From: a virus
DNA length: 46,756 bases
Direction: 5' to 3' (one strand)
IMG/VR virus record: IMGVR_UViG_3300045010_000567
Coordinates: 1 to 46,756 of that record
Shown here: positions 14,198-24,900 of the stretch, in pieces
Layout of the letters: each line of letters opens with the position of its first letter
Position numbering within the stretch: the stretch's first letter is position 1
Made by a program: the position numbers and the translations under genes
The notes under the pieces: generated by a model
What the model was told of the DNA's origin: nothing
The model's input: the letters and a program-made list of their open reading frames with translations, nothing else
The model's database searches: none

Positions 14198-16858
14198 TTG
14201 AAAAATACAAGTATTGAGTCAAATGTCGCCGAGTACAAGGCTCTTGATGGACAGGTCAGCGTCGACGAGGCCCGCGGCATAGTCGAATGTTTCGTTGCTG
14301 CTATAGGAAATAAAGATTCCGTTGGTGATGTGGTGCTCCCAGGGGCTTTCAACGGAAGCTTGAAGCGTCGCAAACCCCGCGTTGTTTGGGGCCACAATTG
14401 GAACGAGCCAATCGGCAAGGTCCTCGAGATCTTCGAAGTACCCCCCAATGATCCACGCCTTCCGGTAAAGATGCGTTCGGGTGGGGTTGGCGGCCTTTTT
14501 GCCAAGGTCCAGTTCAACCTGAAGTCCGAAAGAGGTCGTGAGGCTTTCGCAAACGTTTCGTTTTTTGGCGCCGAACAGGAGTGGTCGATCGGCTACAAGA
14601 CACTCGATGCCGTTTACGATCCTGCACAAAAAGCAAACCTTCTCAAAGAAGTGGAACTTTACGAAGTTTCCCCGGTTCTCCACGGAGCAAATCAACTCAC
14701 TGGAACAATTTCAATCAAAGCCGATTTGATAGATGCGGAGACCAAGGAGAAAGCCTCAACTAGCGGCCCGTGCTGGGAGGGGTACAAGCAGGTCGGAATG
14801 AAGATGGGCAAGAATGGAAAAATGGTTCCGAATTGCGTTCCGATTGAGCAAAAAGGTCAGCCGCTCAAGGATCCCAAGGGCGGTTTGACTGCCGCTGGCC
14901 GTGCACATTTCAAGCGGACTGAAGGTGCAAACCTGAAGCCTGGCGTAAAAGGTGCCGCAAATACTCCGCAAAAGATGAGAAGAAAAGGTTCCTTCCTCAC
15001 CCGTTTTTTCACCAATCCACGCGGGCCAATGAAAGATGCAAAAGGAAGACCAACACGTTTGGCGCTTTCGGCTGCCGCTTGGGGTGAACCCGTTCCACAA
15101 GATCGCTCAGATGCGGCAAAACTCGCCGCAAAGGGAAGAAGACTCCTGGAGCGATACGAAAACACCAAAGAGAAATCAGATGAATCTGATATTCAGACCA
15201 AGAATCACATTCATGATGTCTACGCAGTTGGAATCAGTCTTGCGAGACCGCAGGATGTTGCACGTCTTGCTCTTACCGAAGCAGTAGCGAGACACTTTGG
15301 CGGCCCATGCAGAATCGTGTACGCCGATCAGAACATGATTGTTGCGGAAATGCGAAGAGATGGAACAAACACCACCTTGAGAATTCCTTACCATTCACAA
15401 GGAGACGGATACATGTTCGGAACTTCAGAAGAAGTCAAACCGCAAGTCGTATACGTTCCGACTGATACAAGCCGTCCAGCGCATGCGTTCGGGTGGGACG
15501 GATCCCCACGGAAAAACAATTATGGCGGATGCGGATGTGATTCTTGCGGCAAACCAATGCCATCGTGGAATGTTTTCAAAGAACTCAACCCAGGCAAACA
15601 CCTTTTCATTCACAGCGCAGACGACATCGGACTGTTGGGTGCTCTGAACGATGCGGCTGGCGAGAAAGAACTTGACGTTGAACTGCTTGATGTCGGTCTG
15701 GCCATCAAGAACATAGACAACCTACAAGAGGATGAATACAACGATCTGATTGAACTAATCGACGATTTCGAAGAAAAGAAACTCGGCGCAACACTCGGAA
15801 GGGCCCGCCGCGGAGCACGCGGCGTATTTACGGCATTTGATCCAGACGCGATTGACGCCGATGGGGACAGACTGGTCCAGGAAGGCACACTTTTCGAACG
15901 GCCTGATGCACGCATTCGAAAGCCTGATGCACGCATTCGAAAGCCAGCTCTCGCAAGAATGATGCCGGGGGTGCCACAAGAAGAGCCAAAACCGGCAAGG
16001 GAGCCCGTACCGATTCCCGAGAGAGAGCCGCAGAAACCGAGAGTTCCGCAACCACCGATCCCCGCTCCTCAGCCAGTACGTCCCACACCGGTAAGACCTC
16101 GCGTTCCCGTTGGCCGCGATCGACGACGCAGACCCCCTATGAGAATGATGCCGGGGGTGCCACAAGAAGAGCCAAAACCGGCAAAAGAGCCCGTACCGAT
16201 TCCGGAGAGGGAGCCGCAGAAACCGAGAGTTCCGCAACCACCGATCCCCGTCCCCCAGCCAGTGCGTCCCACACCGGTAAGACCTCGCGTTCCCGTTGGC
16301 CTCACGGGAGGAATGGGTCGACCTGGAAGGAGTCCTCGCGAGATTTTCGAATCGCGAATGAATCTGAATGAGCGTCTCGATGAAACTGCCCGAAGACTGA
16401 AGATGAGCCGCAAAAGAGTCCGACAGATGGAACTGAAATACATCAACCAGCTCCGCAAGAGAGAGTCTCTCGCACAAAAATTTCATGAGGCGCTTCTCAA
16501 GAGAGACTCATTAGCGGCCAGAGGTCTTGACGATGACACTGCGGCAATGTTTTGGCAAACAGAAGACGCCCTTCGTGGAGAGTGGATGCCATCAACGCCG
16601 GAAAAAGATGGTTTCAGCTACACCCATAAAGACATGATCAATGCCATGCGCGCGCAAGCAAAAGTCATGCTCCGGGAATACAACGACCCAGAAGCAGCCG
16701 AACTCTTCCGTCAGGCTGCTGACCTGCACGAGCAAGTCGTTTCAGACGGCTCATACACAACATTCCGCAAAGTTGATCCGAAAATCAATCGTGCCAGAGG
16801 CATGAGACAAAACACCCCAAAGCGATACATGCCAGAACTTGACAAGTTCCGTAAATAG
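14198..16858 (+). CDS. Prohead protease (S78-type) with long C-terminal extension
   Basis: The 886-residue protein starts with TTG at 14198, chosen because GGAG sits seven bases upstream and no ATG is near. Residues 1-185 are an HK97-type prohead protease: H66 in VVWGHNW, S130 in EWSIGY and E156 in LYEVSPVLHGA form the probable triad. Ordinary members are near 200 residues. The extension contains a CWEGY...PNC motif (about 190), a DUF6321-like domain (KGGLTAAGRAHFKRTEGANL to AKGRRLLERY, about 227-320), an unidentified alpha/beta domain (about 338-430), a CGCDSCG cluster (about 441), the acidic motif FDPDAIDADGD (from F547), two Pro-rich repeats (about 587-700), a GLTGGM hexapeptide and a sigma-region-4-like helix-turn-helix (about 723-752). 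It matures the capsid; the extension may be scaffold. Confidence 0.88.
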   Translation: MKNTSIESNVAEYKALDGQVSVDEARGIVECFVAAIGNKDSVGDVVLPGAFNGSLKRRKPRVVWGHNWNEPIGKVLEIFEVPPNDPRLPVKMRSGGVGGLFAKVQFNLKSERGREAFANVSFFGAEQEWSIGYKTLDAVYDPAQKANLLKEVELYEVSPVLHGANQLTGTISIKADLIDAETKEKASTSGPCWEGYKQVGMKMGKNGKMVPNCVPIEQKGQPLKDPKGGLTAAGRAHFKRTEGANLKPGVKGAANTPQKMRRKGSFLTRFFTNPRGPMKDAKGRPTRLALSAAAWGEPVPQDRSDAAKLAAKGRRLLERYENTKEKSDESDIQTKNHIHDVYAVGISLARPQDVARLALTEAVARHFGGPCRIVYADQNMIVAEMRRDGTNTTLRIPYHSQGDGYMFGTSEEVKPQVVYVPTDTSRPAHAFGWDGSPRKNNYGGCGCDSCGKPMPSWNVFKELNPGKHLFIHSADDIGLLGALNDAAGEKELDVELLDVGLAIKNIDNLQEDEYNDLIELIDDFEEKKLGATLGRARRGARGVFTAFDPDAIDADGDRLVQEGTLFERPDARIRKPDARIRKPALARMMPGVPQEEPKPAREPVPIPEREPQKPRVPQPPIPAPQPVRPTPVRPRVPVGRDRRRRPPMRMMPGVPQEEPKPAKEPVPIPEREPQKPRVPQPPIPVPQPVRPTPVRPRVPVGLTGGMGRPGRSPREIFESRMNLNERLDETARRLKMSRKRVRQMELKYINQLRKRESLAQKFHEALLKRDSLAARGLDDDTAAMFWQTEDALRGEWMPSTPEKDGFSYTHKDMINAMRAQAKVMLREYNDPEAAELFRQAADLHEQVVSDGSYTTFRKVDPKINRARGMRQNTPKRYMPELDKFRK
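15902..15943 (+). repeat. Tandem 21-bp repeat in protease extension
   Basis: Two exact 21-base copies (15902-15922, 15923-15943) encode PDARIRK twice, directly after the acidic FDPDA motif. The recent exact copy suggests slippage or duplication. Confidence 0.9.
15956..16301 (+). repeat. 160-bp direct repeat encoding proline-rich arms
   Basis: Two nearly identical 160-base copies (15956-16115 and 16142-16301) are separated by 26 bases. Each encodes a stretch starting RMMPGVPQEEPKPA and ending RPRVPVG, rich in Pro, Glu and Arg. They make an extended, probably disordered arm before the helix-turn-helix region. Confidence 0.92.
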
Positions 16859-16872
16859 GAATATTTGACATC

Positions 16873-17340
16873 ATGATTGACAGCGCCGACAAAATGCTTG
16901 CCAATTTTGAAGAATATGGAGTTAAAGCTCTATTCGGTGACGCCGGAATAGATGTTTCTGTGGCCGAGCAAGACGCAGCTCTTGTCAAATCATTAGTCGA
17001 TCTTTTGGCTTCGCAGGATGGTTTCCAAGTCAAAACAACCGAAAACGGGATTCGCTTGTCTCAAATTGATCATCTCGATGATGAGGAGATAAACGAAATC
17101 ACAGACTTGCTTGTCAAAGCAACCGGTAGCCGAATGAATTTGTCGGCGAGACGATCGTTGGTGCAACAGAACAACCCCGCAATGGGTTATCCTAAAAACG
17201 GTGGTCTTGCGGCCGTCAACAACAAATATAATTGCATGGTTTCGGGAGAGAAGCGCATGAGCCCATGCGCAGGGTGTGGCCACCCTAAAGGCTGCCTGTC
17301 CGGGATTATGCATTTTAAAGGACAAAATTTCAATGGCTGA
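16873..17340 (+). CDS. Hypothetical protein with cysteine-rich C-terminus
   Basis: The 155-residue protein starts with ATG at 16873, 14 bases after the protease stop. The N-terminal 90 residues are acidic and helix-rich (GVKALFGDAGIDVSVAEQD, then DDEEINEITDLLVKATG). The end has four close cysteines, NCMVSGEKRMSPCAGCGHPKGC, which look like a zinc site. I recognise no family. It overlaps the next gene by eight bases and shares with it a Cys-pair motif, so the two may be partners of the protease in head assembly. Confidence 0.75.
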   Translation: MIDSADKMLANFEEYGVKALFGDAGIDVSVAEQDAALVKSLVDLLASQDGFQVKTTENGIRLSQIDHLDDEEINEITDLLVKATGSRMNLSARRSLVQQNNPAMGYPKNGGLAAVNNKYNCMVSGEKRMSPCAGCGHPKGCLSGIMHFKGQNFNG

Positions 17341-18847
17341 CAGAAAAATGATGGTGGCAAAACTCGGATCGGACGGGAATCTCATCTCGTGCGCTAAGGG
17401 GCTGGCTATTAGCGACTGTGGTTATAGCCCGCAGGCTAAAGTCTGTGTGCAATGTGGTGCAATGGCAGTTCAGGCCAAAGAAGACGAGGACATCGACATG
17501 GAAAATGATGACACAGCAATCGACGAAACTTTTCTGGACGGTGAGGAAAAAGCGACCCATATGACAGGAAGACGTCGGCCAATGGTCGCTGCATCCATGA
17601 TGTCAGACGATGAGACGGAAGAGGATCTTGACGACGCAGACATGCCGTCTGACGACGAGATGGACGTACTCGATGATGAAGAGACGGATGAGGAACTCGC
17701 CGAAGATGAGATGGACGACGAAGACGAAGACGAAGATGAAGATGTCGAGAAGGGCCACATGATGATGGGACCCGGAGCGGATCCCCAGTACGTGGCCATT
17801 GCGGGCAAAAAAAAGAAAAAGAAGACTCAAAAAATGATGTCCGAAGAAATGCCCATGGACATGAACATGGAAGATGATGAAGAAGACCAGATGGAGATGC
17901 GCAAAAAGATGCGACAAAGACGTCTGGCATCCATGGGATATAAGGCCGACGACTTCGACGACGAGCCGTTTATTTGTGCTTTTGAACGAAAGGTGTATCC
18001 GGCTGGCCATCAAGTTTGCGAAAGCTGCCCAGGTGGCTGCGTTGGGGAAGGCGGCATGCCGTCACTGCTTGAAGTTGAGGGTATGGTCGAAGATGCCATC
18101 AGCGGAAAAGTTCTTGATTCCGGCTACACGGAAAGGCTTGACACTTTCGTTCTTGACGTAGAAAGAAAAGACGGAACTCCGGTGGAAGTTTTTGTCGATG
18201 GAACTAGCGGAGAAATTCTTGGCTGGCACAAAATCGAAATGGATCCGACGGAATTCAAGAGCGCGAATCAGGGAAGAGTTGTAATTGGCTTTCATGACGC
18301 TGCAGACATTGCAGTCAAGAGCGTTCAGGGTGAAGTCATTGCTGTTGAGCCAGATATTTTTGATGGCTTCGACGCCTACGCGGTGGAAATCGACGGTATC
18401 GACGGAAAGTCTTACGACGTTTTTGTTGACCTCGAAGGAAATGTACTTGGCTATGACGAGTACACCTCAGAGGAAGCAACCGAGATCGAAGCAGAGGCCG
18501 CAGAGATCGCACTCAAGCGCGCCTACTCGGACGAATCAAGAAAAGAAATGGCGCAATCGGGAAGTGCGCTCCCAGACGGTTCGTACCCGATTGCAGATGA
18601 AGCCGATCTAAGAAATGCCATTCAGGCATTTGGAAGAGCCAAAGACAAGGCCGCCGCAAAAGCCCACATTATGAAGAGAGCCAAGGCACTCAAGCTTGAA
18701 GATCTCATTCCGGGCAACTGGGGTAATAAGTCTGATTCAACCAGCGAAGTCACTGCTGGATCGGAAGAGGGCAAGTTCCTCTCATCGCTTATGGAGTTTG
18801 AGCTTCTTTCTGCCGAAATTGACGAAAACAAGCCAGAAAACATCTAA
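17333..18847 (+). CDS. Acidic, PepSY-domain protein; candidate scaffold or protease regulator
   Basis: ATG at 17333 is preferred, with AAAGGA upstream; the frame is open further but that would overlap the previous gene more. The protein has 504 residues. An N-terminal CVQC pair (about 40) is followed by an extremely Asp/Glu-rich part (about 45-215) broken by a KKKKKK stretch, then CxxCxxxC (about 228-236), two successive PepSY-like units (about 245-305 and 319-377; both end in a V..VDG/DLEG..LG pattern) and a C-terminal domain (about 401-462; LPDGSYPIADEADLRNAI, then AHIMKRAKAL) that resembles DUF6582. PepSY domains are known as peptidase inhibitors in secreted bacterial proteases. Placed after the prohead protease, an inhibitory or scaffold role is plausible but is inference. 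Confidence 0.8.
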   Translation: MADRKMMVAKLGSDGNLISCAKGLAISDCGYSPQAKVCVQCGAMAVQAKEDEDIDMENDDTAIDETFLDGEEKATHMTGRRRPMVAASMMSDDETEEDLDDADMPSDDEMDVLDDEETDEELAEDEMDDEDEDEDEDVEKGHMMMGPGADPQYVAIAGKKKKKKTQKMMSEEMPMDMNMEDDEEDQMEMRKKMRQRRLASMGYKADDFDDEPFICAFERKVYPAGHQVCESCPGGCVGEGGMPSLLEVEGMVEDAISGKVLDSGYTERLDTFVLDVERKDGTPVEVFVDGTSGEILGWHKIEMDPTEFKSANQGRVVIGFHDAADIAVKSVQGEVIAVEPDIFDGFDAYAVEIDGIDGKSYDVFVDLEGNVLGYDEYTSEEATEIEAEAAEIALKRAYSDESRKEMAQSGSALPDGSYPIADEADLRNAIQAFGRAKDKAAAKAHIMKRAKALKLEDLIPGNWGNKSDSTSEVTAGSEEGKFLSSLMEFELLSAEIDENKPENI

Positions 18848-18936
18848 GCCCGGATGCGGCTTGGCCGTATTCCATGCCGATTCTTCATGCTGGTCGTGTG
18901 GGATGATTGAGGATAGGGGTCGGTATAGAGAGCCGT

Positions 18937-21900
18937 ATGGAAAACGTAGAACCTTTTGAGTGTTGCCCGTCGATTGGCCGTCACGTTTCGTATACGCATG
19001 TTCCGAAACAAGTTGAAAAAATTCGAACTAAGTCATCCAACCCGATAGATAGGGTCGCTGAAAAACTTTCCCGAAAAATCGTTCCGCTAAAACCATTCGG
19101 TGATGTCTTATTCAAGGCCCTGGACGAAGAGACAAAAAAACGCAACGCAGAGGCAGCCACGGTCAGCAGGTCCAGCATCAAGCCGTACACAAAATGGCTT
19201 GATGAGTGGGAACCAGGTGATCCACTTCCACTTATTCCTCCAGGTTTTCGCTTCGCCCTGTGCGATGACATTTCCGGCGGAAGGCTCGTAAACAGGGACA
19301 AAAAGAAAAAGCCGCGTATCGGACCGCTCAACGATGCGGACCTGGCAATGATGGGTCGGTTCGACGAAAAATCTCTCGGACCCAAAATAAAAGACTCTGT
19401 TTATTCACTTTTGTCCATGGTGTCAAGGGCACGCGGCCTTTGGGTGGATGACAAAAACAAGCTCCGCTGTCCGCCCGGTACACCCAACGCAAACCAGTTC
19501 ACGGACATAACCGGATCCAATTGTTTTATTCCCGTTCCGCTGAAACCCACGGGAGCGATCTCTTCAGGAGCAAGAGCAGCGAGAAGAGCAGCCGGAGCAC
19601 TTCGGGGCGCAATGAATCCGGGGGCAAGAGATTATCCAGGCGGTTTTGGCGGACAGGCCTACGTTGGTGCTAGAGAAAACTTTGCCCGTGGCCGCTCGAT
19701 GATTGTTCAAGCGACGGCAACTGCGAGCGACTTTAAGCAAGGTCTTTTCAGATTGCCAGGCGGTCAAGCCATAACTCATTTCAGACCGAACGCGCAAGGA
19801 AGAACTAACTTCCTTTTGTCCGTACAGGAACTAATGCCAAACGTCGACCTGGCCCAGGCTGCGGAATTTTGGGACAACATGCTTGAGAATGCTCCGCTAA
19901 CCGCACTTCAAAAAGCTCAGATGGAAGATTACATTGAATCTTTTTTTCAGAGTTGGTTTATGGAGGCCAAAGAGCATCCAGACAAAATGAGATGGATAAC
20001 TCACCTACAACTGGGTTCCATGCTTAGTTCCGCCAACGCATGGGAGGTGGATCTTAGGGGTACGGCGGGTGTCCCAAACAAGAAAGGTGTCACCGTATAC
20101 GACAAAAACATGCCGGTAAGTCAAAGTGGATTTAAATTTTCACTGATGTTCAATCCGGTTGCTGCGTACTATATGGCCAAGGGAGACGGAAGCGATAAGC
20201 GACATACCGGCCACGGTTCCCAGATCAACATGCGGTCTCAGGGCCTGTACACAGGCACCCACGAATTCGGTCACCTCGTACATTTCAGTCAAGCAATGAA
20301 AAATATGGGTTTTGATCCCCTAACGCTCAAAAGGGGGAAAGGCGGAGAATGGCTGGTCGATCTGCGCAATATTCAAAACCCCACGTCAAATCCCGAGATT
20401 GACAAATTGAAAGCAATGATTACCAGGATCGAAGCTTTCCAGTCGGGAAGCGCATGGCAGACACTTCCAAGTGGCCAAAAAGTTCGCGTCTACGCAAAAG
20501 ACACCAAAGAGGCGGTTACCGAATTTTATTCCACTTTATACCAAACGATGACAAACGACGTCGGAGGAACCGAAGAAGATTTCAAACTTCTTGCAGGAGT
20601 TGTCGGCGCAGACTACGCACACTCAAACTACGTCGAAGCACGAGCGGAAGCCTATGCGGTTATTAGACATTTTGGTCCGCAGGTGATCGACAATTATGCG
20701 AGAGAGCAGGCCGCATATCAAGCGTCAAATCCGAGAATGTTTCCAACACCTGAACCTGAGGATTCCATTCGGGACAACATATATCAAGCAATGAACAGAA
20801 TTTTTTATTCAGTCGGTTACGGGAAAACACCAGACGAGTGGCATTCACGAAACAGTGCGCTTGGCGTCAACACTCTTCTTGGCGCTTCGGTAAAACCGAC
20901 CGGTTCGTCAATCCCAGCTACTCCGACTGCGCGTTCCGGGTTGTCAAGATTCATACCATTTCGGAAAAGGGGGACATCCGGACCCGGCTTATCAGGACCG
21001 ATGGCTCCTCGGCGCATCAACGCAACCAATAGAACCGGCCGTCTTAGTGGCGCACTTTCTTCTACCCAGAGAGATCTCTATGTGGATAGACCAAAAAATT
21101 CGGACACCATGCCACTTCGCATTGACGCGAGAAAAGCATTCAGAGACATTGATACAACTACGGCCGACCTGCTCGCAGGCGCCGAAGTAATATCCGATTC
21201 CATAGATCTATCTGACGTGACTCCGGAAGGCGGAGTGCTCATCGAAGCTCCTGGGGTGTTCGAAAAACTGGCCAAACAAGCCGGGATTGGTTTCATTCAT
21301 TCAATGAATCAGACGGCGTATGTAAACGACAAGGCGATGGTCAGACGTGCAAGTGGCACTCAGCTAACCCGAGAAATTGACCAATCGTTTGAAAACATGC
21401 GAAGACCACGCTATCGCAATTATTATCTCGAAATGATGGAATTTACAATAGACCAGTTTCAAGAAAAAATTGAGAAAAAAGATCGACACATTGCCAAAAT
21501 CAAGGCGCTTCAGGCTAAAGCGGAAAAAGACAGAAACAATCCTGATCTCGCAGCTGAAATTCACGAACTCTCATATCCCGGACTCACACTTGACGAAACA
21601 TTGAAAAAATTGGAGTTTAAAAAACGTAGATTCAAAAAAGAAGTTGATGAGGTCGTCGTCAACATGGACCGATTGGTCAACGGAGACGTAAACGCAATTG
21701 CGAACGACCGCAAAAATGTCATGCAAACTATGGTTTTTGCTACCCTGGCCGCAGTCAAAAAAGTTACTGACCGATATCCACAACTCAAAGATGTTCTCGT
21801 GTCTCTGGATCCACACAAAGGCCAGCGCCCGGGCGGAAATAGGGCCATGGGTTATGCTGGGTTGACCTTTGTTTCCGGTCGGATCATACCGAATTTCAAA

Positions 21901-24900
21901 ATAAATCCACCTCTCGAACTTCCCGATCTCCTGACTGACCCGGTCGGGCGGTTAGCAGAAGACGTAGACGATCCGGACTTTGATGTACCTGGCAATTATC
22001 TTGTCGGCGACTTTGCGAAATCAAACAGGTTGACCATGCTTTCCACTGGCTTCCACGAGATGGGACACAATCTTGATACTGTTGCGCAGCTCAATGGAAT
22101 GGGTATAAAAACCGGTTTTGATTCGGCTCCCGTTATTGGGCAGTTGAGATCAGCCGGGCCGGAACTTGGAGACTCTGTTCCTGGAGCGCTTTATGCACTT
22201 GCTACGGGAAGACCTTTGAACACAAAACTCGACAACATGGGCAACAATGAAAAAAGCGCGCTGGTTCACTTCACCGGTTGGGCACTGGGCGCAAATGGCC
22301 ACCCAAGAGAAAACATGCTGGATGGTGGGCGAGTAAGGGCATTGGCTCTTTCTGGGGTATATGTCGAAAATAAATTTCTTCCGGGGACCCTTGACGTAGA
22401 TACTGATGTAAGCAGAAGTCTGGATTATCAAATCATGGAGCTCGGCACCGCGGAGATGATTGCGGAGGACACCGTCGGCGGATTTGCCATGGTGATGAAA
22501 GGAAAAGAGAAAGACGTAAATCGAATCACCAAAAGAATAGATCAGATTCTCTCCGACGCTCTTGGATGGGATTTCAACAATGGGGTTTTCGGCACCGCGG
22601 ATGGGTTGCTCGATTCAGACGGCATCGTTGCGGAATCTTCCAAATATGCAAAAACACTAAGGACTGAAAGATTTGCCGAGGGATTCACTTTGATGATGCT
22701 CCTTGACCAATATGGAGCGCAGGACAACTTACCGGACACCGTCCGTCCGCGACAGGCTGCTACTGGTTTGAAAAATCTGATCGACGGACTCCCTTCAAGG
22801 GATTCCGTAGTGAGACTCGACAAAGATCAAAAAGACGAACTGACAGAACTTATAAGAGAATTGCACGATGTTGTGGAATTTAAGTTGCCCAATGGGCGGA
22901 CACGTGCCAGCAAACTAAATTTCGACAAGGAAATTTCTGACGAAAATGCGAAAAAGATAGGTTTGGTTAAATATTCAGAAGAAAAGACCGTTGAATTGGC
23001 CACTGAAAAACAAATACGGCAGGCGTCACCCTACGGTTTGTTCGGCGCAATGGGGGTTGACCCGAAAAAATTCTCCGGTTTCGAAACAGATCAAGGATCC
23101 AAATATGAGATTGAGCCATCTGGCCGGGTGACGCGATTCAAACCAACGACTGGATCGACAATAGAAGACAAGCCAATTCGCACACAATTCGAAAATACGG
23201 TTTTTGTTTCAACAGAAGACCTTCAGGCATTGAAGGTCAGCTTTGACAGGGGAGTTGGTATTGCGGCGAACGGAAAGATTGTTGGTCTTGATTACGACGA
23301 TAGGTCAATTAACAAAACCACCTTCACGAATTTGCGCAAACAGGGCAAGTCATTTGATGAAGCATTCGGGCTTGCCGGCGGTGTGATTACTGAAAGAGAA
23401 ATAAGGGTACATACGGAGCCGTCTATCGGTTTGCATCCGTTTGAATGGAACAACGACGGACGAAAACACCACGCAGGGAACGTGATAGTTTCAGTAACCC
23501 CTCGAACCACGCGAGGACAGAGTTTGACTGGCGCGATGACGGCAGCAAAAGATTTTCCGGAAATTCCAAACCCGCGTATGCCCAAGGAAGCTCGAGAAGG
23601 GAACTATGCCTATTTCGCGCCAGGGATTTGGAAAGAAGAAACCCATTTTCCCATGGCCAACATCATCAGGAATCAGTTCAACACCATGGAGCCTGGTGAA
23701 ACAGTTGAACAGTTGTATGAACGAATTTCTTCGTATTGGGGTATTTCTCCCCGGGAAGTGCAAAGACATGTCAACGAGATGGGTAAACGCCCCTACTACG
23801 ACGAACCGATGGTGTTGCCGCCTCAGCTTGCGGGTGTGAAATTTCCGAACCGGCGACGTGTGATGAATGCCAATTCCAGAAACAGTGAATCGCGTCAAAA
23901 AACTGTCGACATACTGGCCAAAGCCAGTGGCATGGGCGTGGACATAGATAGGCAAGAACGGGAAATCGTTCCCAAATTATTGCAGAGAGATAAAGATGAC
24001 AGACTCCGACCCGCAACTATATCGTGGGTAAAGGACAGGGCTTTGTCGCCAAATCTCACCTCGACGAACAAAGAAATTGTCAGGAATTTGGCCAATGACC
24101 CAGCGAAATCCCCTCGTGAAATATTGAGACAAACGCCCGGAGACGATAGTTTTGGCCACAGGCTTGCGATTTTGAGAGAAATATCAGACATTAGGGGTGA
24201 TTCTAAACTCGTTGCCGAAATAGACGATTTTGTAAAAGAATTACAATCTATGACCCCTGAGCAATTTGATCAGGCCATCGAAGAGGCAGTAGACACATTT
24301 GAAAGCCCATTTGACAATCGTCCGACCGTGCTGATGCGAAGCCCAATAGAACTCATCACGGCCGGGAGGTATCAAACCGTTCATGAAGGCCGAAAGACAC
24401 AGGGCGGCATTGTTGGCGAAGCCTGGGATGTTGCCGGAATCAGAAGAGCACAAGAAGCAAGATTACTCAATTTCCCTGGTGACACTGATCCAAACACAAA
24501 TTCCCTGCGACCTGTGTCGGCCATGGCACTACAAAAAGTATCAGCAGAAGAAAGAGCAAAAAAATTGAGAAACCTCTATGGTGATGACATTGAAATTCAA
24601 CACACAGCCCCCGTGGTTGGCGAGTCTGCACGAGAGGCAGTTTTGACTGGAACAGGCAAAAAAACGTGGAATCATGGCGCACAATACGGACGCAACGCTA
24701 TTGTTCTTAGACCGGAGACTGCTGAAAGAACTCTCGCAATAAACGGGGACTCCGTAAGTGATGTCAGCGAAAGCGGAAGTGACATTCTTGAGCCTGGTGC
24801 ACGCTTGGCCAACTTGTCAAAAGATGGGCGTATTGCTTCAATGTTTTTCGACCCGTTGGCGGTTCTTTTCGAAAAAAGAACTGGTCGAAAAGAAACAATT

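Noticed and set aside
18907-18936. TTG start for giant protein A ten codons upstream
   Set aside because: ATG at 18937 is the more likely start; neither has a strong ribosome binding site, so this is a preference, not proof.
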